Made by a program: the position numbers and the translations under genes
DNA from: Myxococcota bacterium
Lineage (GTDB): Bacteria > Myxococcota_A > UBA9160 > JAFDET01
Length of the DNA stretch: 32,127 bases
Reading direction: 5' to 3'
NCBI GenBank assembly: GCA_028278065.1
Contig: JANQFA010000275.1
Span: 1 to 32,127 of the forward strand
Part shown: piece by piece, positions 7,532-15,104 of the stretch
Layout: every line of letters starts with the position of its first letter
How positions within the stretch are numbered: the stretch's first letter is position 1
The notes under the pieces: model-generated
What the model was told of the DNA's origin: nothing
The model's input: the letters and a program-made list of their open reading frames with translations, nothing else
Databases searched by the model: none

Positions 7532-8017
7532 CCTCCGTCGACGTCTCGCCCAGAAAGCGGAGGAAACCCCGAGCGATGACGGGAGACGTTCGCGATGGCG
7601 CGATTCTCCGATGCACGCGAAGTGGAAGCAAGGGGTTTCCCCGATCGACCGGGTCTCCGTTCCGGCACGGCGTCGAGATGACCTGAACCCATAAGTAGGT
7701 CGGTTGGAAGTGAGAGTTCCGCCTCGCCCGGGCAGTCGAGACGGTCAAGCACCCGTTTCCGTCATGATTCCGAGGATTTGAGATCCCGCGCCAGCGTGGC
7801 GGTCCCCGTCTCTTCATGCCGCGGGAGCGGATCAGAACGTATGGACTAAGCCTGCCTCTACAAGTAGATCGAGCGATTGGGGATCTCCGGAGCCCGCGTC
7901 TCGCCACCCTGGGATGCGGAGCGAGCTTCCCCTGATGGGGAAGTTGGCCGAGGCGCCCGAGCAAAGTGAAAGCGAAGGGCAGCGCGGGTTCGGCATCGCG
8001 GGCGCGAGCTCCGAGCC
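7532..8017. other. Intergenic stretch upstream of the lipoprotein operon
   Basis: About 490 bases that should hold the promoter of the minus-strand lipoprotein-metalloprotease operon and the 3' untranslated end of the JAB-E1 gene. Open frames here are short and unlike proteins. I see no tRNA, repeat array or strong hairpin. Confidence 0.4.
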
Positions 8018-9541
8018 TTAACGCACTGGGGCCACCAGTCGAGCGAGCCCGGTCGCTCCCCCGAGCATCGCGCGATCCATCGAGTCCAGGAGGGATCGAA
8101 GGAGCTTGATCCGTCTCGAATCCGAGGCGCGCATTCGATCCGCTCGGGCATGAGGAGCCGTCGGGTCGAGTCGCTTGTCCCCATCGCCGATGCTCGCTGC
8201 GTATGGACAGCCATCCACGCACGAGACGTCAAGATGGTCGATCTTGTGGGTTGCCAAGCGCTGTCGAAGCGGTCCGGGATCGCCCATGCCGCTCGGCGCG
8301 ACCACGAGCGAGAGGAACTGATTGAGCAGTGCCGATGCCGCCGCAATCGAGAGGGCGGAGACGTTCTGATTCACGCGAAGGGGACTGTTCGACGGGAGTC
8401 CCGCGATGTAGACGGGATCGTCGAGGCTCCCGTCGCGCTCGAGCTGCACATCGGACGGGTCGTACTGACCGATGCAGGCGAGGCATGGACGTCCGGCCGT
8501 AACGACGTGAGACCTCCAGTACGCGTTCCGCATTCCTCCTTGGCTTCCGGCCTCCAGACGCAGGCCACCATCAATCACCGGGAGCAGGTCTGCGTAGGCC
8601 ACGGTGTTCAACACATGGCGTGGCCATGGGCGATCGACGCACGAGAACACGAGGTCGAAGTCGAGCAGTGCCTCCAATCCAGCAGGCTCGCAGACGCTGG
8701 TTTCCAACAACTCGTGCAACGGGTATCCGGCAGTCGCGGCCTGGCCGAGAATCCGCCGTGCTAGATCGACCTTGGGGCGACGGAGCAGAGCATCGAGTCG
8801 TGTTGCACTAGAGAGCCGATCGAGGTTGACGAACTCGACGCGGTCGAAGTCCATCACGGCGATGTGTTGTACACCCGCCCGAGCAAGGCTCTCCACAACG
8901 TGGAGGCCTACGCTTCCTGCTCCGGCAACGAGGACGCGGAGCCTCGCGAGGCTGGCCTGAACGTCGTCGCCCCAGGCATGAACCGTTCGCTGCTGGGAGG
9001 GCTGGATCACTGGTCGCGGCCGCAGAGTATCGTTGAACGTGACGTGTAGGTGGCGCCCAATCACGCGCACCGATTCGCAATGGGTGCAGGCGATCTCGCG
9101 GCCGGCGCCCCGATCCCAGGCGCGAGCGCTCCAGGAGCGGTCGTTGCCGCCCAGAGTCATTCCCACTAACGGGAGTCCCGTCAGCCCGCGTGCGAGGTTT
9201 GCGATCGAGGCCTCGGCCCTGGCGTCGATCTCGTTCAGAGGCTGCCAACCGCTACCGCGCGGATGAGCGTGCATGAAGACAAGCCCTTCGCACCGCTCAG
9301 CGGCGACTCTCGCCGCCCGGAGGGCATAGCCGCTCTCATACGAGGCATTGCCATGGACGTGACGCTCGCCGGCCTCGGGGAGTACGGGGTCCATGATGAT
9401 GGCGGTTTGCCGGTGGCGTCCTGTCGAAGGTCTCCAGGTGGCGAAGCAGAGGTCTTCCTCGCCGTCGGCGCGGATCAGGTGCGCGACAAGAGCGTCCGCC
9501 CTTCGGCCATCCATCGCGACGGCGAAGCGCTTCTGCGTCAC
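8018..9541 (-). CDS. JAB deubiquitinase-like / E1-like fusion of a ubiquitin-like conjugation system
   Basis: A 507-residue protein starting at GTG 9541, which overlaps the E2 stop by 4 bases (GTGA); the longer open frame would run through the E2 gene. N-terminal JAB/JAMM metalloprotease domain (about 10-150): candidate Glu70 (YESGYAL) and zinc ligands His91, His93 and Asp106 in HAHPRGSGWQPLNEID. The usual Ser of SxxD is Asn. C-terminal ThiF/E1 domain (about 190-445): nucleotide loop GAGSVG (207-212), Asp231, NLDR (239-242), SCVDRPWPR with a candidate thiolating Cys301, and two Cys pairs (353/356 and 441/445) that may bind zinc. Expected roles: the E1 adenylates the Ubl and passes it to the E2; the JAB part trims the precursor or removes conjugates. 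Known JAB-E1 fusions have this order. Confidence 0.88.
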   Translation of the reverse strand: MTQKRFAVAMDGRRADALVAHLIRADGEEDLCFATWRPSTGRHRQTAIIMDPVLPEAGERHVHGNASYESGYALRAARVAAERCEGLVFMHAHPRGSGWQPLNEIDARAEASIANLARGLTGLPLVGMTLGGNDRSWSARAWDRGAGREIACTHCESVRVIGRHLHVTFNDTLRPRPVIQPSQQRTVHAWGDDVQASLARLRVLVAGAGSVGLHVVESLARAGVQHIAVMDFDRVEFVNLDRLSSATRLDALLRRPKVDLARRILGQAATAGYPLHELLETSVCEPAGLEALLDFDLVFSCVDRPWPRHVLNTVAYADLLPVIDGGLRLEAGSQGGMRNAYWRSHVVTAGRPCLACIGQYDPSDVQLERDGSLDDPVYIAGLPSNSPLRVNQNVSALSIAAASALLNQFLSLVVAPSGMGDPGPLRQRLATHKIDHLDVSCVDGCPYAASIGDGDKRLDPTAPHARADRMRASDSRRIKLLRSLLDSMDRAMLGGATGLARLVAPVR

Positions 9542-9885
9542 GTGGCCGAGGCCGTGGCGAGAAGCGATCGCACATGCGCAATCCACTGACGGGCAGGGGA
9601 AAGCTCCGCGCGCCAGCAGGGATGCTTGCGGCTCCACTTGGACCAGCCGGCGCCGAGCTCGGATGCCTGTCGCTTTCCACCCGGGAGCTCGATCTTCTCC
9701 GGGAGGTGCACCCAATGGGGGGGCACCCTGGGGAAGTCATTCGGGGGGTCTGCGCCGACGCCGACGACCGTGCCAGCGAGCGGTCCGGTGGGTACGTCAA
9801 CTTGGACGATGACGATCGGGCCGCGAGGCTCGGTCTCCCGACCGAGCCCGGAAAGGGATTCTGCGAACGCCTCCGGGCCGGTCAT
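9538..9885 (-). CDS. E2-like ubiquitin-conjugating enzyme (Prok-E2 family E type)
   Basis: A 115-residue protein. The block FPRVPPHWVHLP (51-62) followed by GWSKWSRKHPCWR (80-92) and a helix WIAHVRSLLA is the pattern of the prokaryotic E2 family E, where 'W-SRH...WR' is diagnostic. Cys90 is the only cysteine and is the candidate thioester residue. The ATG (9883-9885) overlaps the Ubl stop by one base (TGATG), and its stop overlaps the JAB-E1 start by 4 bases, so all three are translated as one unit. It should accept the Ubl from the E1 and pass it to a target. No E3 is encoded nearby. Confidence 0.82.
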   Translation of the reverse strand: MTGPEAFAESLSGLGRETEPRGPIVIVQVDVPTGPLAGTVVGVGADPPNDFPRVPPHWVHLPEKIELPGGKRQASELGAGWSKWSRKHPCWRAELSPARQWIAHVRSLLATASAT

Positions 9886-10136
9886 CAGACGACCGGGGTG
9901 GGACCCGTGAACAGCGAGAGGTACTGTCCCCCGGGGACCAGCTGAACCTCCTCGTTGTCCTCGAAGCGCTTCTCCTTGCCGTGGCCGACGACCTGGAGAA
10001 GGTCGTAGTCGGCCGGATCCAGGCCGCCAAGCCGCAGGATGTCACCGGCCGGCTGCCGCCGATCGTCGACGGTGTACTCGACGCCGTCGAGAGTAAAGGT
10101 GACGGGCCGCGGACCCTTGTGGTGGTGCTCGTCCAT
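9885..10136 (-). CDS. Ubiquitin-like modifier, single Multiubiq domain
   Basis: An 83-residue protein starting at ATG 10136, first gene of the conjugation operon. The sequence VTFTLDGVEYTVDDRRQPA, then DILRLGGLDPADYDLLQVV, then a glutamate-rich turn and VQLVPGGQYLSLF is the beta-grasp pattern of the bacterial Multiubiq family. That family often has several domains in tandem; here there is one. The C-terminus is TGPTPVV rather than an exposed GlyGly. Gly78 followed by PTPVV suggests that the JAB domain may cut after the glycine before the E1 can use it (inference). The N-terminus has a His/Lys-rich stretch (DEHHHKG). Confidence 0.85.
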   Translation of the reverse strand: MDEHHHKGPRPVTFTLDGVEYTVDDRRQPAGDILRLGGLDPADYDLLQVVGHGKEKRFEDNEEVQLVPGGQYLSLFTGPTPVV

Positions 10137-10253
10137 GCTGCTGCTCCCACTCCCCCGAGGGGATCTATTGATCGATATTCCGGATTCTAGTCCAGTATAC
10201 AAGACCCTACAAGTTGGCTGCGGACGGTGCAGTGGTTCGATATTCTGGACCCG
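10137..10253. promoter_or_regulatory. Divergent promoter region with repeated 13-bp operator-like sites
   Basis: 117 bases separate the Ubl operon (minus) from the XRE regulator (plus). The 13-mer TCGATATTC[C/T]GGA occurs at 10172-10184 and again at 10237-10249, one mismatch, 65 bp apart. The second copy ends four bases before the ATG at 10254. Between them lie an imperfect palindrome (ggattctagtcc, 10182-10193) and GTATAC (10195-10200). The arrangement suits binding by the adjacent XRE protein to repress both directions. AT content is higher here than in the flanking genes. Confidence 0.55.
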
Positions 10254-10691
10254 ATGTCCACCGACAGGACCACCCGGTTGAAGGAGATCGGAGTTCGGAT
10301 CAGGACACGCCGTGAAGATCTCGGGATGACGCAGGAGGAGCTCGGCCAGCGTGCGGAACTCTCGAAGAGCCGCATCAGCGAGATCGAGAAGGGCTCGAGC
10401 GCCGCAAACGGGCTTGCCTACCTGGGGATCGCGGAAGCGCTTGAAGTGCCCGTCGAATGGCTTCTGACAGGAGAAGGCCCCGCCGCGCGGAAGGTAGGAC
10501 CTCCGCCAATTTCTCCCATGCTCTCCGATCTCGCTGAGAAGGAGGGCTGGAGTCACCGGCTCACCGTCGAGGTCGCGGCCGCGATGAGTGCGGTGCACGC
10601 CCGGCGAACCGCCGGGGGAAAGACGCCGGAGTACACCCGCGAGCAGATCCTGAAGCTTGCCGAAGCGCTGAAGGAGGAGCCTGACGCGTGA
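10254..10691 (+). CDS. XRE-family transcriptional regulator
   Basis: A 145-residue protein. A helix-turn-helix of the Cro/CI type fills about residues 10-65 (IGVRIRTRREDLGMTQEELG, then LSKSRISEIEKG). The C-terminal region (about 75-145) is helical and unassigned. The start at ATG 10254 is preferred over an upstream in-frame ATG at 10227 because the second 13-bp repeat would otherwise be coding. No good ribosome-binding site precedes either start. Its stop overlaps the next gene's GTG start by 4 bases, forming an XRE-ImmA pair. It probably represses itself and the divergent Ubl operon until its partner relieves repression (known for phage and ICE ImmR/ImmA; applied here by inference). Confidence 0.85.
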   Translation: MSTDRTTRLKEIGVRIRTRREDLGMTQEELGQRAELSKSRISEIEKGSSAANGLAYLGIAEALEVPVEWLLTGEGPAARKVGPPPISPMLSDLAEKEGWSHRLTVEVAAAMSAVHARRTAGGKTPEYTREQILKLAEALKEEPDA

Positions 10692-11692
10692 GCCGACGCG
10701 GCGCCATCGATCGTGATCCCAAGGTCCGTGCTCTCGCCGCTGCCATGGGGATCGAGCGGTCTCGTCAGCTGCTGACGGAGATTCCGAAGCGTGCGTGTGA
10801 GCGGGTTGGAAAGTGGATTGCCACATGCGGCATCGAACCTGCGTCCATCGATGAGCTCCATCGGCTCGTGCTCAACCAGACTCGTCTTCGGATCGAGCGC
10901 ATCGAGACCGACCTCGACCTGGAACGGATCACGAACGCGTATGAGCCGGAGCAACCTGCGATCGGCACTCAGTTGGAGCTCGAGTTCGAGCAGGGAACCA
11001 CCGAGGCTCTCGTCCTCCAGCGGTCTCCGAAGGATCATCAATACCTGGCCATCGTGGACGCTCGGGGCGACCGGAGGCATCGCGCCTGGTTCTCGGGCTG
11101 GCATGAGCCGAGCCATCTCGTTGTCCCTGATCCCGAGGCGAGGCTGCTGTTCCGAAGAACCCAGGTTCACCGGCCGGAGCCGCTCGAACAGGTGATCGAC
11201 GCGGTTGCCTCGTCGATCGGCTTCTGGGAGCCCATCATCCGGCCGGCTCTCGTCCGTGCGCTTGGGTCGCACGAGACCGTGCTCGACGCGTTCGACGCGG
11301 TGCGCGAGGCATGCGTGCCGGAGGCGAGCCGCGAATCGACCTACCGCGCGCTGGCCGCGATGGTCGACTTCCCGCTCGTGGTCCTCCGCGCGGGATACGG
11401 GGGTCGTCGCGGGGATGTGACGGCGAAGGACAGGCTCCAGTCGTACGCGTTGCGTGCGAAGACGGTGATCCGGAATCGTCTGGCCGAGGGACAGAAGCTG
11501 GTGGTCTGGCCAAACTTCCGGATCCCGCGGCACTCTGCGATCGTCGCGGCGTTCGACCAACCGCCGGTGCGCCCGCTCGTCCAGCATGACCGGCTTGAGA
11601 ACTGGACCGACAGCAAGGGCAGCCGGCTTGGGCCGTGTGCAGTGCGAGTCACCGCACACGGCACCTGGTCGGTGCTCGAGGCCGCGTCGTAG
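10688..11692 (+). CDS. ImmA/IrrE-like protein with HExxH motif
   Basis: A 334-residue protein starting at GTG 10688 in a 4-base overlap with the XRE gene. The motif HEPSH (His139, Glu140, His143), preceded by RRHRAWFSGW and followed by LVVPDP, matches the 'R.tlaHElaH' metallopeptidase motif of ImmA/IrrE proteins. Residues 1-125 are helical and unassigned. Residues 165-334 are a mixed alpha/beta region containing FPLVVLRAGYGG and LVVWPNFRIP that I do not recognise. Known relatives cleave XRE repressors or act with them to induce mobile elements or stress genes. Here it could release the Ubl operon when an infection signal appears. The Pro-Ser inside HExxH is unusual, but the ligand residues are intact. 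Confidence 0.7.
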   Translation: MSRRGAIDRDPKVRALAAAMGIERSRQLLTEIPKRACERVGKWIATCGIEPASIDELHRLVLNQTRLRIERIETDLDLERITNAYEPEQPAIGTQLELEFEQGTTEALVLQRSPKDHQYLAIVDARGDRRHRAWFSGWHEPSHLVVPDPEARLLFRRTQVHRPEPLEQVIDAVASSIGFWEPIIRPALVRALGSHETVLDAFDAVREACVPEASRESTYRALAAMVDFPLVVLRAGYGGRRGDVTAKDRLQSYALRAKTVIRNRLAEGQKLVVWPNFRIPRHSAIVAAFDQPPVRPLVQHDRLENWTDSKGSRLGPCAVRVTAHGTWSVLEAAS

Positions 11693-11772
11693 TCCAGATC
11701 CGTTCGTCGGATCAGCTGCGAGAACAGCGTTGGGCCTGACATTCTGACGTCGCTCAATCTGGGAGCTGAGAC

Positions 11773-12381
11773 ATGATACTGCTCGCGCTCGAGGTCCTCG
11801 TGCTTGCAGTCATCGTCGGGATCGAGACAAGGAGCCTCGCGTACGGGCTCCTCGCCCTGTTCGGTGGGAGCACCCTGCTCGGGGTCGTGACGGTCGCGCT
11901 GCCGCGCGTCGCGGCGCTGTTGGGCGTGGCGCTCGGACTCGCCTGGGGTGTCGTGGGATTCACCTTCGGCTACCTGGATGACGGGAACTTCCCCTTGGCG
12001 TTCGGCGTCGGCCTCGGCGGCCTGATCCTGGGGCTCGGGGGCAATTCATTCCTCTTCGCCGGGCTGTCGAGGAGGACGGGCGCCGACTCGGCGGGGGATG
12101 AGCGCCTGCAGCGCGCCGAGGAGCAGACCGCGGCCTTGCCGAGAGTGGCTGCGGATCCCGGCTGGCCCGCGGAGCCGACGAAGGCGTGGGATGCGCACGA
12201 GGTGCTCGGTGTGCGGCCCCGCGCCTCACGCCGCGACATCGAACGGGCTTTCCGATCGCGCATGAAGCAATACGACCCCGATCAGGTTGCCCATCTGGGT
12301 CCTGAGCTTCGCGAGCTCGCCGAGCGAAAGGCGGATCAGATCCGCGCCGCGCGCGACGCCCTCGTGCGCTTCGGGGGGTAG
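11773..12381 (+). CDS. Membrane protein with J-domain-like C-terminus (DPD for HPD)
   Basis: A 202-residue protein with four hydrophobic segments (about 2-18, 21-38, 44-66 and 75-97), then a linker and a C-terminal J-like domain (about 138-200). That domain reads WDAHEVLGV, then RDIERAFRSRMKQYDPD, then VAHLGPELRELAERKA and IRAARDAL, an arrangement typical of DnaJ domains. The invariant HPD that stimulates Hsp70 ATPase is DPD (168-170), so the normal interaction with DnaK should be impaired. It lies 80 bases after the ImmA-like gene on the same strand and may be co-transcribed. Whether it belongs to the conjugation system is unknown. Confidence 0.72.
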   Translation: MILLALEVLVLAVIVGIETRSLAYGLLALFGGSTLLGVVTVALPRVAALLGVALGLAWGVVGFTFGYLDDGNFPLAFGVGLGGLILGLGGNSFLFAGLSRRTGADSAGDERLQRAEEQTAALPRVAADPGWPAEPTKAWDAHEVLGVRPRASRRDIERAFRSRMKQYDPDQVAHLGPELRELAERKADQIRAARDALVRFGG

Positions 12382-12535
12382 CCGACCAGTTTCGGGGTCC
12401 ACAGGTAAGCCGCTGTGACGCGGTCCTGGGGGTGACCTGCCCGAGCGGCGAGCGGGCAAAGCAAGGCTTGCCGTTTCCCGGCAGAGGCGGAAGTCGTCAT
12501 CCTGGGAGCTGGCTCGACGTTGGGAGTTGGACAGG

Positions 12536-13081
12536 ATGAGGGACTTCATGCAGCAGGAGCTTGCGCGATTCGAAGGCCTGCTTTCCAGCGCGACTGCGCG
12601 GATCGCGGACGACTACTTCCAGCTGCCAGTCGCGGATGCCGATGCGGTCTATCGAGAGCGCGTCTACTGCTACGAGCTTTATCATCAGCTTCGTTGCCTC
12701 TGGGGTGACTTCCCGTTCCGGATCGGTGGCGAGGTCGATAAGCGAGGGCATCCGCACTTCGAGAATGGGCCCTATGCTCTCGCGAAACCCGATCTGCTAG
12801 TGCACGTGCCGAAGTACATGGGCAGGAACCTGGCCATTGTCGAGGTGAAGGCATGCGACCGCCCGACTCAGCAGTTCCACGAGGATTTGGCGAAGATCAC
12901 TTGGTTCTGCCGGCACGCCGACTATGCTGGTGGCGTCTTTCTGATCTATGGCACGGTCGCTGACGCTGAAAAGCCGCTAGATGCTCGGGTAGCCGATGCG
13001 GCAGCCTCTGAGGTCGATATGGATCGCATCCACGTGTTTCATCACGCTGCATCTCTGACCGCCGCAACCAGAATTGTCTAG
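12536..13081 (+). CDS. PD-(D/E)XK nuclease-like protein
   Basis: A 181-residue protein. The catalytic core pattern is visible: Asp86 in KPDLLVH, then Glu103-Val-Lys105 in NLAIVEVKA. An upstream helix YRERVYCYELYHQLR (39-53) could supply another acidic ligand (Glu41 or Glu47). This is the layout of PD-(D/E)XK nucleases (restriction enzymes and repair nucleases). There is no DNA-binding or methylase domain and no methyltransferase gene nearby. ATG 12536 is chosen because a GGAG lies about 10 bases upstream; a TTG at 12527 is an alternative. The neighbouring zinc-ribbon effector-like gene suggests a defence role. It could instead be a nucleic-acid-binding relic. Confidence 0.65.
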   Translation: MRDFMQQELARFEGLLSSATARIADDYFQLPVADADAVYRERVYCYELYHQLRCLWGDFPFRIGGEVDKRGHPHFENGPYALAKPDLLVHVPKYMGRNLAIVEVKACDRPTQQFHEDLAKITWFCRHADYAGGVFLIYGTVADAEKPLDARVADAAASEVDMDRIHVFHHAASLTAATRIV

Positions 13082-13269
13082 CACCGAGGGATGCGCCCAA
13101 CAGAGGCAACCTGCTGGGTCACAGCGCACTCGAATCGATCTCGGGAACGACATCTGGCATTGAACTTGGGCGCTTTGCCGCTGGCGAGGCACTCACGTGC
13201 CGGGCTCGCAGCTTCAGCTAGATCCGGTCCACTGGGTAGCGGCAACGAATCACGGAGGCGAGACGTAAC

Positions 13270-14217
13270 ATGGCTGATTCGCTATGCCCGGTCTGTCAGT
13301 CATCCCTTAGCGACTCCGGGCAAGACGGCGACCGGTACCAATTCGGCTGTCCGAACTGCGGTCGCTACGTCCTGTCGGGCACGGCGAAGGCGATGGTCAG
13401 ATCTCGGGTTGCCGAATCACAGAAGTTCGCTGCAATCTTGAGCCACGCGGTTCGCCGAATGCAACGTGTTGATCAATGGCCGATGGTAACTTCGTACGTT
13501 ATCACCCGGATCCAACAGGAAGGCAGACTTCCCGACCCCGCTGAGCAAGCCGAGAACTTCGTACTATGGCTCGGCGAAGCGTTGGAGCACCCTGGCGACA
13601 AGATCCAGATCGTTCTCCGCAACGCTAGAGCTCGTGTTGGGGCGTTCAACGAAGACGGGGTTGCCTTCATCCTCAATTCGCTTCTCGGGCGGCAGCTCAT
13701 CGAAGGAGACACGTTCAAGGATGGAGCCCACCTGAGTCTCTCATTCGACGGGTGGCAGCTATTTCATCAACTGACGCGCCGGTCATCCGCCGGACCTCGT
13801 GCGTTCATGGCGATGCCCTTCAACAACGCGGCTCTCAACGCTCTCTTCCTCCAACACTTCAAGCCGGCGGTCGCATTGGCTGGGTTCGACCTTGTTAGGC
13901 TTGATGAAGAGCCTCAAGCTGGATCGATCGATGAGCGCCTCCGTGTCGAGATCCGGAGATCCCGATTCCTTGTCGCTGATCTCACTGACGGCAATCCAGG
14001 TGCCTACTGGGAAGCAGGGTTCGCGGAAGGCCTCAGCAAGCCAGTCATCTACACTTGCGAGAGAGCAACCTTCGAGAACCATGGCACTCATTTCGACACG
14101 AACCACCTGCAGACTGTCGTGTGGGACTCCGATGAGCCAGCCAGGGCAGCGGACGAACTCAAGGCTACGATACGGGCGACTCTTCCAGACGAAGCCCGAA
14201 TTAACGACCCCGAGTAG
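13270..14217 (+). CDS. Zinc-ribbon protein with nucleoside deoxyribosyltransferase/TIR-like domain
   Basis: A 315-residue protein with a good start (ggagg at 13254-13258, ATG 13270). N-terminus: a four-cysteine zinc ribbon (Cys6, Cys9, Cys27 and Cys30, in CPVC and CPNC). Residues 45-170 are helical and unassigned. C-terminus (about 178-286): FMAMPFNN, then HFKPAVALAGFDLVRLDEE, then SIDERLRVEIRRSRFLVADL and AYWEAGFAEG with Glu248. This is the pattern of nucleoside 2-deoxyribosyltransferase-like or TIR-like domains, in which the Glu attacks the glycosidic bond. In bacterial immunity such domains degrade NAD or nucleotides. The ribbon may sense nucleic acid or protein. Substrate and trigger are inference. 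Confidence 0.72.
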   Translation: MADSLCPVCQSSLSDSGQDGDRYQFGCPNCGRYVLSGTAKAMVRSRVAESQKFAAILSHAVRRMQRVDQWPMVTSYVITRIQQEGRLPDPAEQAENFVLWLGEALEHPGDKIQIVLRNARARVGAFNEDGVAFILNSLLGRQLIEGDTFKDGAHLSLSFDGWQLFHQLTRRSSAGPRAFMAMPFNNAALNALFLQHFKPAVALAGFDLVRLDEEPQAGSIDERLRVEIRRSRFLVADLTDGNPGAYWEAGFAEGLSKPVIYTCERATFENHGTHFDTNHLQTVVWDSDEPARAADELKATIRATLPDEARINDPE

Positions 14218-14303
14218 CTCGGCCGCCATGCGCTTCCGGCTGACCGACAGCTCGGTCGAATCGAGCGAGTCCCGACGACCGAAGGCCCGATGCTCGGCGC
14301 GGA

Positions 14304-14771
14304 TCACCCGAGCAGCTCGGGCTCCCGCTCCCGCGCCGACCAGAAGCCGTTCGAGCGGGTCCAGACCACGCTGTCGAGGAGGCGGATCCCGAGAAGGTTG
14401 CCGGCCTGGGCGAGGCGGCGCGTGACGTCGCGGTCCTCCTGGCTGGGACGCGGATCGCCCGAGGGATGGTCGTGCCCGACGATCAGTGCGACTGCGCCCA
14501 CGAGGATCGCCGGCTGGAAGACCTCGCGGGGATGGACCAGGGAGGCCGTGGCCGTTCCAACGGACACGACCTGGTGGGCCACGGCGCGGTGGCGGCCGTC
14601 GAGGTAGAGCGCCACGAAGTGCTCGCGCGCGTCGTCGCAGACCGCACGGCGCAGGTAGTCGACGACGGCCCGCGGTTCTCGGATCGCGGTCGGTGCGCGT
14701 CGTGCGCGTCCGACGTAGCGGACCGCGACCTCGCGGATGAGGTGAAGCCCTTCTCGGTCGATCGAAGTCAT
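14304..14771 (-). CDS. radC: RadC-family JAMM/JAB protein
   Basis: A 155-residue protein starting at ATG 14771 behind ggaggg; the open frame extends further but only this start has a ribosome-binding site. The JAMM motif is complete: His100 and His102 in VGHDHPSGDPRPS, and Asp113 in SQEDRDVT, preceded by LYLDGR and LVHPREVFQPAI. RadC-like proteins of this short form, without the N-terminal helix-hairpin-helix, are common on plasmids and ICEs. Despite the name, a repair role is unproven. Its leader contains the stem-loop at 14803-14835. It is convergent with the zinc-ribbon gene. Confidence 0.88.
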   Translation of the reverse strand: MTSIDREGLHLIREVAVRYVGRARRAPTAIREPRAVVDYLRRAVCDDAREHFVALYLDGRHRAVAHQVVSVGTATASLVHPREVFQPAILVGAVALIVGHDHPSGDPRPSQEDRDVTRRLAQAGNLLGIRLLDSVVWTRSNGFWSAREREPELLG

Positions 14772-14802
14772 GAGACCCTCCGTGTGTGGGAGCCCGCGGT
14801 GT

Positions 14803-14835
14803 GCCGGCTCTCTCACCGACCGCTGGAGAGCCGGC
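14803..14835 (-). promoter_or_regulatory. Leader stem-loop, copy A (upstream of radC)
   Basis: On the minus strand a perfect 10-bp stem (GCCGGCTCTC/GAGAGCCGGC) encloses the 13-base loop CAGCGGTCGGTGA. It ends 32 bases before the radC start. Stem sequence differs from copy B (16355-16388) at paired positions while pairing is kept, and the loops share CAG(C/T)G and GGTGA. It may be an RNA control element or a DNA operator. Confidence 0.6.
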
Positions 14836-15104
14836 CGCAGCGGGCCCGTCCGAAGGGCGGAAGCGGAGCGAGCGGACGAGGCAAGGCCCGTGCCCGCAGC
14901 GCAGCGGAGGGCGCGCGGCTGTGTCCGAAGTCCCGTGGAGGAGCCCGCCCGGCGGACGTCGAGTCACGGAGGGGCTGGGAACGATCGCAGAGAGGGCCGT
15001 CTCACCTGAGCCGGGTTCGGACTTCGGAGGCGAGACTGTGGTCGCGCTGGAATGCGGGCGAGCGTCTACCCTCCGGAGCGACCCCTGGAATCGAGGGATG
15101 GAAC
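14836..15104. other. Divergent leader between radC and the tail-anchored protein gene
   Basis: Extremely GC-rich sequence without a convincing gene. The part near 14890-14930 resembles the leader of the 65-residue gene near 16485-16530: both contain GGGCGCG followed by GTGT and CCGAAG. A weaker hairpin (about 15041-15069, loop ending GCGGGCGA) lies about 38 bases before the plus-strand start at 15105 and may be a diverged fourth copy of the stem-loop. Confidence 0.35.

Noticed and set aside
14221-14290. Terminator between the zinc-ribbon gene and radC
   Set aside because: A 7-bp inverted repeat (tcggtcg/cgaccga) is present, but the loop is 17 bases and there is no U-tract.
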